A stretch of 7,146 nucleotides of DNA from an uncultured Eubacteriales bacterium (GCA_900550505.1 URSI01000055.1:1-7146); one strand, 5' to 3'. Shown: positions 1 through 6,225, counted from the stretch's first letter. Numbers and translations are program-made. The notes: generated from the letters alone by a model not told the origin.

Positions 1-1
1 A

Positions 2-448
2 ACAACAGGTAAGTTCATCTCGGACCAGAAGGTGGGGATAATACCGATACTCAGAGCGGGGCTCGGTATGGTAGACGGATTTTTATCGGTACTGCCTACG
101 GCACGTGTCGGACATATAGGACTGTACAGAGACCATGAGACCATGAAGCCGGTAGAGTACTACTTCAAGATACCGGACGACGCCGCAAACAGATTGCTGA
201 TCGTGCTCGACCCGATGCTCGCAACCGGCGGCTCCGCGGTGGCTGCAATAAACTGTCTCAAGCAAAGAGGCTGCTCAAACATAAAAATGATAAACCTGAT
301 CGCCGCGCCCGAGGGAGTCAAGGCCGTTCAGGAAGCCCACCCGGACGTGGACATATTCATAGCACAGCTTGACGAATGTCTTAACGAACACGCATATATA
401 GTCCCCGGGCTCGGCGACGCGGGCGACAGGCTGTACGGCACGAAATAA
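2..448 (+). CDS. upp: Uracil phosphoribosyltransferase, 5' end cut off by the window edge
   Basis: Converts uracil plus PRPP to UMP and pyrophosphate in the cytoplasm (pyrimidine salvage). The frame is open from the first bases, so the start lies outside the window; 148 residues are visible of the roughly 208 usual for the family, so about 60 N-terminal residues are missing. Seen directly: the VGIIPILRAGLGMVDG region near the left edge, GHIGLYRD, the PRPP-binding loop DPMLATGGSA (209-238), LIAAPEG, HPDVDI, and the C-terminal uracil-binding segment PGLGDAGDRLYGTK just before the TAA. All are hallmarks of bacterial Upp. The GTG at 32 is an internal Val of the conserved VGIIPILRAG motif and not a start. 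The stop is two bases before the ATG of ung, so the two are probably co-transcribed. Nothing looks broken; the truncation is only the window edge. Confidence 0.97.
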   Translation, partial: TTGKFISDQKVGIIPILRAGLGMVDGFLSVLPTARVGHIGLYRDHETMKPVEYYFKIPDDAANRLLIVLDPMLATGGSAVAAINCLKQRGCSNIKMINLIAAPEGVKAVQEAHPDVDIFIAQLDECLNEHAYIVPGLGDAGDRLYGTK

Positions 449-450
449 CC

Positions 451-1161
451 ATGGTACAGCTCGGTAATCACTGGCAGGAGCTGCTTTCGGATGAATTTGA
501 AAAGGACTATTACAAAAAGCTCCGCTCCTTTCTGAAGGACGAGTATCTCGGCTCGCATCCGTACAGGGTGTTCCCGCCGATGAACGACATATTCACCGCA
601 CTGCGGCTGACGGATTATGACGACGTCAAGGTGGTCATACTCGGACAGGACCCGTATCACGAATACGGTCAGGCTCACGGACTGGCATTTTCGGTTCCGG
701 AAGGAGTCACCGTCCCGCCTTCACTATGCAATATCTACAAGGAATTGTCGGGCGATCTCGGCATAACGCCGCCGCAGAGCGGCTGCCTGATACCTTGGGC
801 GAAGAGCGGCGTACTGCTGCTCAACGACGTGCTCACCGTACGGGAAGGTGCAGCCGGGAGCCACGACGGTATAGGATGGCAGTACCTGACCTCACGCATC
901 ATCCAACTGCTCAACGAACGTGAAAAGCCGATGGTCTTCATGCTCTGGGGCGCATACGCAAGGCGGAGGATGGAACTTATCACCAATAAGCGCCATCTGG
1001 TGCTCACCGCTCCGCATCCGAGTCCTCTTTCGGCGTCACGCGGCTTTTTCGGGTGTCACCATTTTTCGCGGGCGAACGCTTTTCTCGTCGCCAACGGCAT
1101 GGAACCGGTCGACTGGGCAGCCGTGAAAGGGACTTCGAGCATCTCTCTGCATCGAACATAA
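451..1161 (+). CDS. ung: Uracil-DNA glycosylase, family 1
   Basis: Excises uracil from DNA as the first step of base excision repair. The 236-residue product has the expected full length. Visible motifs: the water-activating loop GQDPYH at 65-70, with Asp67 as the catalytic acid; QAHGLAFSV just after it; LLLNDVLTVR at 122-131, containing the uracil-contacting Asn125; LWGAYA at 165-170; and the DNA-intercalation loop HPSPLSASRGFFGCHHF starting at His189. The start is the only reasonable in-frame ATG before the conserved N-terminal helix. It has no clear Shine-Dalgarno sequence and lies two bases after the upp stop, so it is probably translated by coupling to upp. The last dozen residues (KGTSSISLHRT) are a poorly conserved tail. 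The stop TAA lies at the base of a small hairpin at 1160-1188. Confidence 0.97.
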   Translation: MVQLGNHWQELLSDEFEKDYYKKLRSFLKDEYLGSHPYRVFPPMNDIFTALRLTDYDDVKVVILGQDPYHEYGQAHGLAFSVPEGVTVPPSLCNIYKELSGDLGITPPQSGCLIPWAKSGVLLLNDVLTVREGAAGSHDGIGWQYLTSRIIQLLNEREKPMVFMLWGAYARRRMELITNKRHLVLTAPHPSPLSASRGFFGCHHFSRANAFLVANGMEPVDWAAVKGTSSISLHRT

Positions 1162-1188
1162 GCTTTTCGGTGCATATTCCGGAAGCTT
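1160..1188 (+). other. Imperfect hairpin after ung
   Basis: The arms AAGCTTTTCGG (1160-1170) and CCGGAAGCTT (1179-1188) pair around an eight-base loop, with one bulged T and one G-U pair. The AAGCTT halves are themselves palindromic. No T-run follows on either strand, so it does not look like a full intrinsic terminator. It could be an RNA processing or stabilising element between ung and the downstream lipoprotein gene, or chance. The Shine-Dalgarno of the next gene follows about 10 bases later. Confidence 0.3.
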
Positions 1189-1212
1189 ATCCGACATGAA
1201 AGGAAAACCGAT

Positions 1213-2337
1213 ATGAAACGCTCATTTAAAGTCATACTCCTGTGCGTGCTCGCCGCACTGTTTACGTTCACTGCCTGTACGACTGCGCCCACGGAAAGCC
1301 AAAACGGCTCAGAAGCTTTATCCGACGCGCAGTCTGCCGGCTACGAAACATCCGATACTGTTTCCACGGAGGAATCTACAGATATGATAGACAGAACTTG
1401 GCCTTATGTGACCGGCACATTTATTCAGCCCTGGGCGTTTTCGGGGTATACGGAGAAAAAATGGGAAAACCATCTTGAAACACTGCTTGAGGCGGGGATA
1501 GACACTGTGATAGTGCAGTGGAGCTGCACCACTCCTTACGGCAAATTCTCGGACGCCTACTTCAACGCCGCACCTTCCGACGACCAGAAGGCGCCGGGCG
1601 GCTACACCGAATACGCCGTAATGATACCGAGGCTGCTGAAGGTAAGCGAAGAGATGGGCGTAAAAGTGTTTCTCGGTCTGAACATTGCGGACGAGTGGTG
1701 GACCGAAGCAGCCTCTCAGCCGGATTGGTACCGCAACCAGGCTGAAGTCGGCAAGCAGGTTGCTCATTCCCTGTACAATCTTTACAAGGAAAAATATCCC
1801 AACGCATTTGCCGGATGGTATTTCGCGTGGGAATACTACAACGGTCTCGGATATGTCGATCAGGCTGCCGAATTTCTCAATCTGTACCTTGACGAGCTCA
1901 CTCTTATCGATCCGGAGCTTCCGCTGATGCTCTCGCCCTTTGTGAGAAACAGCGTGGATGTCCAAGCGACCGAAGCGGAATGGAAAGCTATTTTTGCAAA
2001 AACACGCTTCAGAGAGGGCGATATTTTCTGCTGTCAGGACGCCGTGGGCGCAGGTCACATAACCATTGACCAGATGGACGGATATTTCGCCGCGCTCAAA
2101 CGGGCCTGCGACACCGTAGACGGTCTTGTATTCTGGGCAAATAACGAAAACTTCGACCAGAGCACATGGACGCCGGCGCCTCTGGAGCGCTTTGTGAGAC
2201 AAATGAATATAGCCTCAAAATACGTGAGCGGATACGTGACTTTCGCATATTCCCACTACTATGCACCTGATATAATAGGAACCGACGACTATCATAACGA
2301 GTATGTCAAATACTACAATACGGGGAGTCTTGACTAA
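1213..2337 (+). CDS. Secreted lipoprotein with a DUF4434 (TIM-barrel, glycoside-hydrolase-like) domain
   Basis: A 374-residue exported protein. A positively charged start (MKRSFK), a hydrophobic stretch to about residue 21 and Cys22 in FTAC form a lipoprotein signal peptide, though Phe at -3 is not the commonest residue. A Ser/Thr/Glu-rich linker (about 23-60) leads to the folded domain (about 64-355). GTFIQPW (68-74), WENHLETLLEAGIDTVIVQWS (84-104, no gap), KVFLGLNIADEWW, GWYFAWEYYN (201-210), LMLSPFVRN and FCCQDAVGAGH (272-282) match the pattern I know for DUF4434 proteins, which are TIM barrels resembling glycosidases. Glu207 and Asp276 sit where catalytic acids could lie, but that is inference. 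Substrate unknown; an extracellular carbohydrate is plausible. A good Shine-Dalgarno (GAAAGGAA, about 1198-1205) precedes the ATG. The stop directly abuts the GTG of the next gene. Confidence 0.85.
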   Translation: MKRSFKVILLCVLAALFTFTACTTAPTESQNGSEALSDAQSAGYETSDTVSTEESTDMIDRTWPYVTGTFIQPWAFSGYTEKKWENHLETLLEAGIDTVIVQWSCTTPYGKFSDAYFNAAPSDDQKAPGGYTEYAVMIPRLLKVSEEMGVKVFLGLNIADEWWTEAASQPDWYRNQAEVGKQVAHSLYNLYKEKYPNAFAGWYFAWEYYNGLGYVDQAAEFLNLYLDELTLIDPELPLMLSPFVRNSVDVQATEAEWKAIFAKTRFREGDIFCCQDAVGAGHITIDQMDGYFAALKRACDTVDGLVFWANNENFDQSTWTPAPLERFVRQMNIASKYVSGYVTFAYSHYYAPDIIGTDDYHNEYVKYYNTGSLD

Positions 2338-3132
2338 GTGTCTGAGGAGCTGTCAAACGCAGCCGGCCGTAACGAACCGGAACGGCAGCGAACAAACGCC
2401 CGAATATCGGAAGAACTGATAGATATCACCTTGCTGACGGCGCGTACCATACTGGCATGCGGCGGCGAGACCTATCGCGCAAATGAGTGCTGCACCCGAA
2501 TACTCAGCGCCAACGGTGCCGATACCGTAGACGTCATTGCGCTGCCCACAGCACTTACTCTGGGTGTGCGCTGCGGGGACGATTATATAACGCGCTCGGC
2601 TTCGATAATGGACCGCGGCACTGATCTGAGCCGCCTTGATGACGCCATAGCGGTATCCCGCGGGCTCACGGACGGGAGCATGACTCCATCGCAGGCGCGC
2701 AAGCGTCTGACGGCACATACCGCTCCGATGCCGCTTTGGAAGAAAGTACCGCTTGCGGCGGGCTCCGCCACCTGCTTTTCTGTTGTATTCGGCGGCGGCA
2801 CAGGCGATGCACTCGTGACTCTCGCCTCGGCACTGTGCGGAATGGTTCTGTACTATCTTCTGGACAGACTGCGGCTGCCTAAATTCATCTCATATTTTGT
2901 CGCATCCGCAGTCATAGCGGGTGCGGCAAGACTGGGAGAAATATGGCTGGGCACCGACGTCGGCAACGTGATAGTTTCCGGCATAACGCCCATGCTGCCG
3001 GGTCTGGCAGTGACAAACGCCATGCGTGACAGCATAAACGGAGACATCGTTTCGACTTCGGCTCGTATGATAGAAGCGTTTATGGTCGCGGTCTCGATAG
3101 CTGCCGCCGTCGGCGCAGTGCTTCTGATATAG
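2338..3132 (+). CDS. ThrE/YjjP-type exporter component (DUF1212), larger half
   Basis: A 264-residue membrane protein of the ThrE family. Family members export threonine and serine (Corynebacterium ThrE) or, in the E. coli YjjP-YjjB pair, succinate; the substrate here cannot be read from sequence. The N-terminal 130 residues are soluble and carry the conserved segment LLTARTILACGGETYRANE (about 32-50) and ALPTALTLGV. About five membrane segments follow (near 136-151, 156-175, 183-203, 208-226, 246-264), with the family motif TPMLPGLAVTNAMRD at 217-231. The start is GTG, placed immediately after the TAA of the lipoprotein gene; GGGGAG at 2322-2327 serves as Shine-Dalgarno at a slightly long spacing, and translational coupling is likely. 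No in-frame ATG precedes the conserved region. The smaller half follows 10 bases downstream. Confidence 0.9.
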   Translation: MSEELSNAAGRNEPERQRTNARISEELIDITLLTARTILACGGETYRANECCTRILSANGADTVDVIALPTALTLGVRCGDDYITRSASIMDRGTDLSRLDDAIAVSRGLTDGSMTPSQARKRLTAHTAPMPLWKKVPLAAGSATCFSVVFGGGTGDALVTLASALCGMVLYYLLDRLRLPKFISYFVASAVIAGAARLGEIWLGTDVGNVIVSGITPMLPGLAVTNAMRDSINGDIVSTSARMIEAFMVAVSIAAAVGAVLLI

Positions 3133-3142
3133 GCGGTGCAAC

Positions 3143-3625
3143 ATGAATGCTTTGACTGAACTGCTCGTGAAGGGCGCGGCGATAGCTCTCGCATCTCTTT
3201 TCTTCGGGCTCCGCAACAATGCGCCGTATCATACACTCGCGGCTTCGTCGCTTATCGGCGCGGTAGGATACGGGCTGTACGCCGCATTGCTGAGCCGCTC
3301 CGAGGTGCTGGCGTTTTTCGCGGGGACGTTTCTGTGCTGTGTGCTCGCGGAAGTATTCGCCCGGATACTTCGTACTCCGACCACGGTCATATCGATCGTC
3401 GCGATAATACCGCTCGTGCCCGGCGTCATGCTGTACAACACCATGCTGGAGTTCACACATGGGAACACGATATCAGGCATAGAGATGGTGGTCAGGACGC
3501 TGACGGCGGCGGGAAGTATGGCGCTGGCCATAACCGCGGCGTCGATCATCGGCAAATTTGTCATATCTCCTCTCGGAAAAGAGCTCCACAGAAAGCCCCG
3601 TACAAAAAACGAAAAACAGCCCTGA
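3143..3625 (+). CDS. ThrE/YjjB-type exporter component (DUF3815), smaller half
   Basis: A 160-residue membrane protein corresponding to the C-terminal half of full-length ThrE and to E. coli YjjB. Four to five hydrophobic helices are visible (about 4-23, 31-50, 54-74, 78-96, 114-142). The conserved signature RTPTTVISIVAIIPLVPG followed by VMLYNTM (77-101) mirrors the PMLPGLAVTNAM motif in the partner. The basic C-terminal tail (about 144-160) should be cytoplasmic. An AGGCGGTG sequence (3131-3138) overlapping the partner's stop codon provides the Shine-Dalgarno. The 10-base gap indicates one operon, and the two products very likely form one transporter. The order larger half then smaller half is the usual one. 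Substrate unknown (amino acid or dicarboxylate are the family precedents). Confidence 0.9.
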   Translation: MNALTELLVKGAAIALASLFFGLRNNAPYHTLAASSLIGAVGYGLYAALLSRSEVLAFFAGTFLCCVLAEVFARILRTPTTVISIVAIIPLVPGVMLYNTMLEFTHGNTISGIEMVVRTLTAAGSMALAITAASIIGKFVISPLGKELHRKPRTKNEKQP

Positions 3626-3666
3626 GAAACTTAATATGTTGAATATCTGAAAATCGGTTTTTGCTG

Positions 3667-3695
3667 TTGACAACGTGTCGCAAAGCAGGTATAAT
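3667..3695 (+). promoter_or_regulatory. Consensus sigma-A type promoter of pgi
   Basis: TTGACA at 3667-3672 and TATAAT at 3690-3695, both exact consensus, separated by exactly 17 bases. Transcription should begin near 3702, giving a leader of about 27 bases before the pgi ATG. There is no extended -10 TG. It lies in the only sizeable plus-strand intergenic gap (3626-3728), so pgi and the two genes after it can be expressed independently of the upstream run. No convincing terminator is visible between the exporter gene and this promoter. Confidence 0.88.
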
Positions 3696-3715
3696 TGATG
3701 TATAAACAAAGTTAC

Positions 3716-3719
3716 GGAG
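3716..3719 (+). promoter_or_regulatory. Ribosome binding site of pgi
   Basis: GGAG lies nine bases before the ATG at 3729, in a short leader. It supports this start over the later in-frame Met32. Confidence 0.7.
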
Positions 3720-3728
3720 TCACCTGAT

Positions 3729-5078
3729 ATGAATGTTGTCCTCAGGGATGAATATCTGAAAGATTTTATCGCGCCCGCCGAGCTTGAAGCTCTCCGCGCG
3801 CCGCTCGAAAAGGCTCACGATATGATCGTGAACGGGAACGGCCGCGGAAGTGATTTCATCGGTTGGCGCGATTTGCCCGTTAATTACGACAGAGACGAGT
3901 TTTCCAGGATCAAGCGTACCGCTGCACGCATCATTGCTTCAAGCGGAGCCGTGATCGTGATCGGCATAGGCGGTTCGTATCTCGGCGCGCGCGCAGCGCA
4001 GGAGTTTTTGCGCACACCGTATTACAATAACATGAAGAAGTCCACACCGGATGTGTACTTTGCGGGATGTTCGCTGTCGCCGGACGACCTTTCGGTCGTG
4101 ATGAAATTGTGCGAAGACAAAGAGGTAACGGTGATAGTCATTTCGAAATCCGGAACGACCACTGAGCCGGCAGCGGCTTTCAGAGTCATCCGCGAAATGA
4201 TGGCGAAGCGTTACACGAAAGAGCAGCTCAGGGAACGCATAGTAGTCACCACCGACAGGGAGCGCGGCACGCTGAAACAGCTCGCCGACCGGGAGGGCTA
4301 CGAGACTTTCGTGGTGCCGGACGACATAGGCGGGCGCTATTCCGTACTGACGGCTGTCGGGCTTCTGCCGATAGCCTGCATGGGCATAGATATAGATGCG
4401 GTAATGGACTCGGCGCGTGACGCGCGTGAGCGTTATCTTGCAGAAGGAACCGGGTGCGCGCCGTACAGATACGCGCTGCTGCGCAACGCCCTGTACCGCT
4501 CCGGCAGAAAGATCGAAATGCTGGTAAGCTATGAAAATTCCTTCAGATATATGTGCGAATGGTGGAAGCAGCTTTTCGGAGAGTCGGAAGGCAAAGAGGG
4601 CAAAGGCATATTCCCCGCTTCCGCGATATTCACCACCGACCTCCATTCGATGGGTCAGTATATCCAGCAGGGTGAGCGCAGCCTTTTTGAGACGGTGGTC
4701 TTCCGCCGCAAGGCAGATGACGATATCGCCATGCCGCTTGACGCAGATGATCCGGACGGGCTGAACTTTCTTGCCGGGATGCCGTTGACGGAGATAAACC
4801 GGCGCGCGTTTCTCGGCACAGTCCTCGCTCACAGCGACGGAAATGTACCGAATATCGTGCTTGAATACGACAATAACGACGAGAAAACATTCGGAGAACT
4901 CGTGTATTTCTTCGAGCTCGCCTGTGCGGCGAGCGCATATATGCTCGACGTCAATCCTTTCGACCAGCCCGGCGTCGAACAATATAAAAAGAATATGTTT
5001 GCCCTGCTCGGAAAGCCCGGATACGAGGAGCTTTCGGCAGTGCTTGGCGGCCGCCTCGGCGGTCATACCGAAAAATAA
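3729..5078 (+). CDS. pgi: Glucose-6-phosphate isomerase
   Basis: Interconverts glucose 6-phosphate and fructose 6-phosphate in glycolysis and gluconeogenesis; cytoplasmic. At 449 residues it is the shorter Firmicute form (about 450) and not the 550-residue enterobacterial form. Motifs in order: GIGGSYLGA (79-87), the phosphate-binding SKSGTTTEPA (139-148), DIGGRYSVLT (199-208), the WWKQLFGESEGK segment (278-289) with Glu285 as the probable catalytic base, LHSMGQYIQQG (305-315) with His306 as the probable ring-opening residue, and FDQPGVEQYKKNMFALLGK (411-429, no gap) with Lys420. Residue roles follow by alignment from memory to rabbit Glu357, His388 and Lys518. It is the first gene after a consensus promoter and is followed 21 bases later by a P-loop gene, probably in the same transcript. 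All expected active-site residues are present. Confidence 0.98.
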   Translation: MNVVLRDEYLKDFIAPAELEALRAPLEKAHDMIVNGNGRGSDFIGWRDLPVNYDRDEFSRIKRTAARIIASSGAVIVIGIGGSYLGARAAQEFLRTPYYNNMKKSTPDVYFAGCSLSPDDLSVVMKLCEDKEVTVIVISKSGTTTEPAAAFRVIREMMAKRYTKEQLRERIVVTTDRERGTLKQLADREGYETFVVPDDIGGRYSVLTAVGLLPIACMGIDIDAVMDSARDARERYLAEGTGCAPYRYALLRNALYRSGRKIEMLVSYENSFRYMCEWWKQLFGESEGKEGKGIFPASAIFTTDLHSMGQYIQQGERSLFETVVFRRKADDDIAMPLDADDPDGLNFLAGMPLTEINRRAFLGTVLAHSDGNVPNIVLEYDNNDEKTFGELVYFFELACAASAYMLDVNPFDQPGVEQYKKNMFALLGKPGYEELSAVLGGRLGGHTEK

Positions 5079-5086
5079 CATAAACC

Positions 5087-5092
5087 GGAGGT
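5087..5092 (+). promoter_or_regulatory. Strong ribosome binding site of the P-loop gene
   Basis: GGAGGT, a perfect Shine-Dalgarno, lies seven bases before the ATG at 5100. It is the best ribosome binding site in the window and fixes that start, which puts the Walker A motif at the very N-terminus. Confidence 0.85.
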
Positions 5093-5099
5093 AAACAGT

Positions 5100-5516
5100 A
5101 TGATCAACCTGATAGTGGGTGTCAAGGGCACCGGCAAGACTAAAAGGCTTATTGACGACGTGAACAAGGCGGTGTCCGCCTCGCACGGCGTGGTAGTGTG
5201 TGTGGAGTACGGCAAGAAACTGACGTACGACGTAAAATATCAGGTGCGCCTGATAGACGCGAAGGACTACAATATTAAAGACGGGAAACGGCTTTACGGT
5301 TTCATCTGCGGTATACTTGCCGGTAATTACGACGTGACCGAGCTGTTTATCGATTCCGCATTGAAAATATGTCAGGACGATATGGACTCGTTTGTCGAAT
5401 TCATGGAAATGCTCGCACCGGTGGTAGATGAATACCATCTGCACTGTGTGGTAACGGCATCCATGCCCGCTGAGGAGCTTCCGCGCCAGCTCGGCAAATA
5501 TATCGGTAACGAATGA
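5100..5516 (+). CDS. Small P-loop protein of unknown function
   Basis: A 138-residue protein that begins directly with a beta strand and a Walker A motif: MINLIVGVKGTGKT, where G7-x4-G12-K13-T14 fits GxxxxGKT. A hydrophobic strand ending in Asp (ELFID, Asp85) is a plausible Walker B. The predicted order (strand, P-loop, helix, strand VVVCVE at 31-36, later strand HCVVTAS at 115-121) is that of a compact P-loop NTPase core. I recall similar short proteins in Clostridia, sometimes loosely labelled ATP-binding or PilT-like, but at this length it is not a PilT motor and I give no function. It contains no membrane segment. It sits 21 bases after pgi and overlaps the next gene by four bases (ATGA), so it is probably co-expressed with both. 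ATP or GTP binding is likely; hydrolysis is inferred. Confidence 0.85.
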   Translation: MINLIVGVKGTGKTKRLIDDVNKAVSASHGVVVCVEYGKKLTYDVKYQVRLIDAKDYNIKDGKRLYGFICGILAGNYDVTELFIDSALKICQDDMDSFVEFMEMLAPVVDEYHLHCVVTASMPAEELPRQLGKYIGNE

Positions 5517-5911
5517 TGGAAAAACAGGGGCTGCGCGGCGTTCTGCTTAACGCCGCCATGTGTTATACGTTGACGACGCTTGCGCTGTCTGCATCTTTCT
5601 ATATAATTGAAGATATGGATACGGCATACGCGCCGACATTCGGTACACTTCTCTGCATTCTTGCAGCATCGGCGGTATACGGCGCCTCGGTATTGCTGTT
5701 TGACATCAAAACGTGGACCTCTGCGCAAAAACGGATATCACATTTTTGCATCAATCTTGTGTCAGTGGTGTTGTTTTTCACCGTGATGCGCGGCGAATTC
5801 GTGTTGGCGCAGGAAATGGCGGCGGTCTTTGTATTTATCATCACTTATTTTGTCTCAGTCGGGTTGAGAGCACTGGTACGTCGTTTCATATCTCAACTCG
5901 GGCAGGAGTAA
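5513..5911 (+). CDS. Four-helix membrane protein, DUF3021-like
   Basis: A 132-residue protein with four clear hydrophobic helices (about 8-30, 41-63, 75-93, 100-119) and little else, so it is an integral membrane protein. The stretch FGTLLCILAASAVYGASVLLFD followed by KTWTSAQKRISHF resembles the pattern of DUF3021 proteins, where a small-residue-rich helix ends in a charged, Trp-containing turn. I recall this from memory, so the family call is moderate. The start ATG overlaps the stop of the P-loop gene (ATGA); a second ATG at 5516 is equally possible and would shorten it by one residue. No Shine-Dalgarno is evident, so coupling to the P-loop gene is likely. It is the last gene before a strong terminator. 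Function unknown. Confidence 0.8.
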   Translation: MMEKQGLRGVLLNAAMCYTLTTLALSASFYIIEDMDTAYAPTFGTLLCILAASAVYGASVLLFDIKTWTSAQKRISHFCINLVSVVLFFTVMRGEFVLAQEMAAVFVFIITYFVSVGLRALVRRFISQLGQE

Positions 5912-5943
5912 GCATATACGGTAATTCGTCCATAACACACAAC

Positions 5944-5973
5944 AAAACGCTCCGGTTTGAACCGGAGCGTTTT
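5944..5973. terminator. Bidirectional intrinsic terminator
   Basis: AAAACGCTCCGG (5944-5955) and CCGGAGCGTTTT (5962-5973) are perfect reverse complements around a TTTGAA loop; the inner TT and AA could also pair. The GC-rich stem is flanked by A4 and T4, so U-tracts follow it in both directions. It lies between convergent genes, 32 bases after the membrane protein stop on the plus strand and 12 bases beyond the DUF1858 stop on the minus strand, and can end both transcripts. Confidence 0.93.
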
Positions 5974-5985
5974 CTGTCGCATCTC

Positions 5986-6189
5986 TTATTTTTTCTGCTC
6001 AAGATACCCGTTGAGCTTTGCCACGAGCGCATCGGCATCCGCACCGTGCACTTCGCATGCCTGAGCGATGGTCTCACTCCTGGCCGCCGGACATCCGAGG
6101 CAGTGCATGCCTATTTCAAAGAGAAACTTGGCGGTACCGGGATCGATATCAATAAGTTCCCCGATTATCGTGTCCTTTGTGATCTGCAT
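5986..6189 (-). CDS. DUF1858 domain protein (hybrid-cluster-protein-associated redox disulfide type)
   Basis: A 67-residue protein that is essentially one DUF1858 domain. From this start, ITKDTIIGELIDIDPGTAKF is followed by EIGMHCLGCPAARSETIAQA, with Cys30 and Cys33 forming CxxC and a third cysteine at 45 in ACEVHG. Family members are small proteins in anaerobes thought to be redox-active disulfide or metal-binding proteins; their partner is not established. The start is chosen at 6189 because the AAGGAG Shine-Dalgarno (6199-6204, complement strand) is nine bases away and the protein then begins MQITKDT, as relatives do. The alternative ATG at 6195 adds two residues but leaves only three bases of spacing. 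The gene follows the YtvI-like gene by about 35 bases on the same strand and ends in the shared terminator. Confidence 0.92.
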   Translation of the reverse strand: MQITKDTIIGELIDIDPGTAKFLFEIGMHCLGCPAARSETIAQACEVHGADADALVAKLNGYLEQKK

Positions 6190-6225
6190 ATCCATAAACT
6201 CCTTCCAGAAAATATTTACTTACGG

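Noticed and set aside
32..448. A GTG at position 32 as the start of the first gene.
   Set aside because: The frame is open to the window edge and the GTG encodes the Val of a conserved Upp motif, so it is internal.
1160..1188. The hairpin after ung as an intrinsic terminator.
   Set aside because: The stem has a bulge and a wobble, and no T-run follows on either strand. It is kept only as a weak structural feature.
1318..2202. A 294-codon open frame antisense to the lipoprotein gene.
   Set aside because: It is also in register with the sense gene and is open for the same codon-usage reason; the sense frame has a signal peptide and family motifs.
3626..3666. A terminator between the exporter gene and the pgi promoter.
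   Set aside because: Only a trivial AAAA-TCGG-TTTT pairing near 3649-3661 is present, too weak to end transcription, so read-through into pgi is possible.
3939..5444. A 501-codon open frame antisense to pgi and the P-loop gene.
   Set aside because: Its codons are exactly in register with pgi and the P-loop gene, which share the same frame. In that register antisense stops correspond only to sense Leu TTA/CTA and Ser TCA, codons these genes avoid. The translation is rich in His, Cys and Tyr and resembles no family I know.
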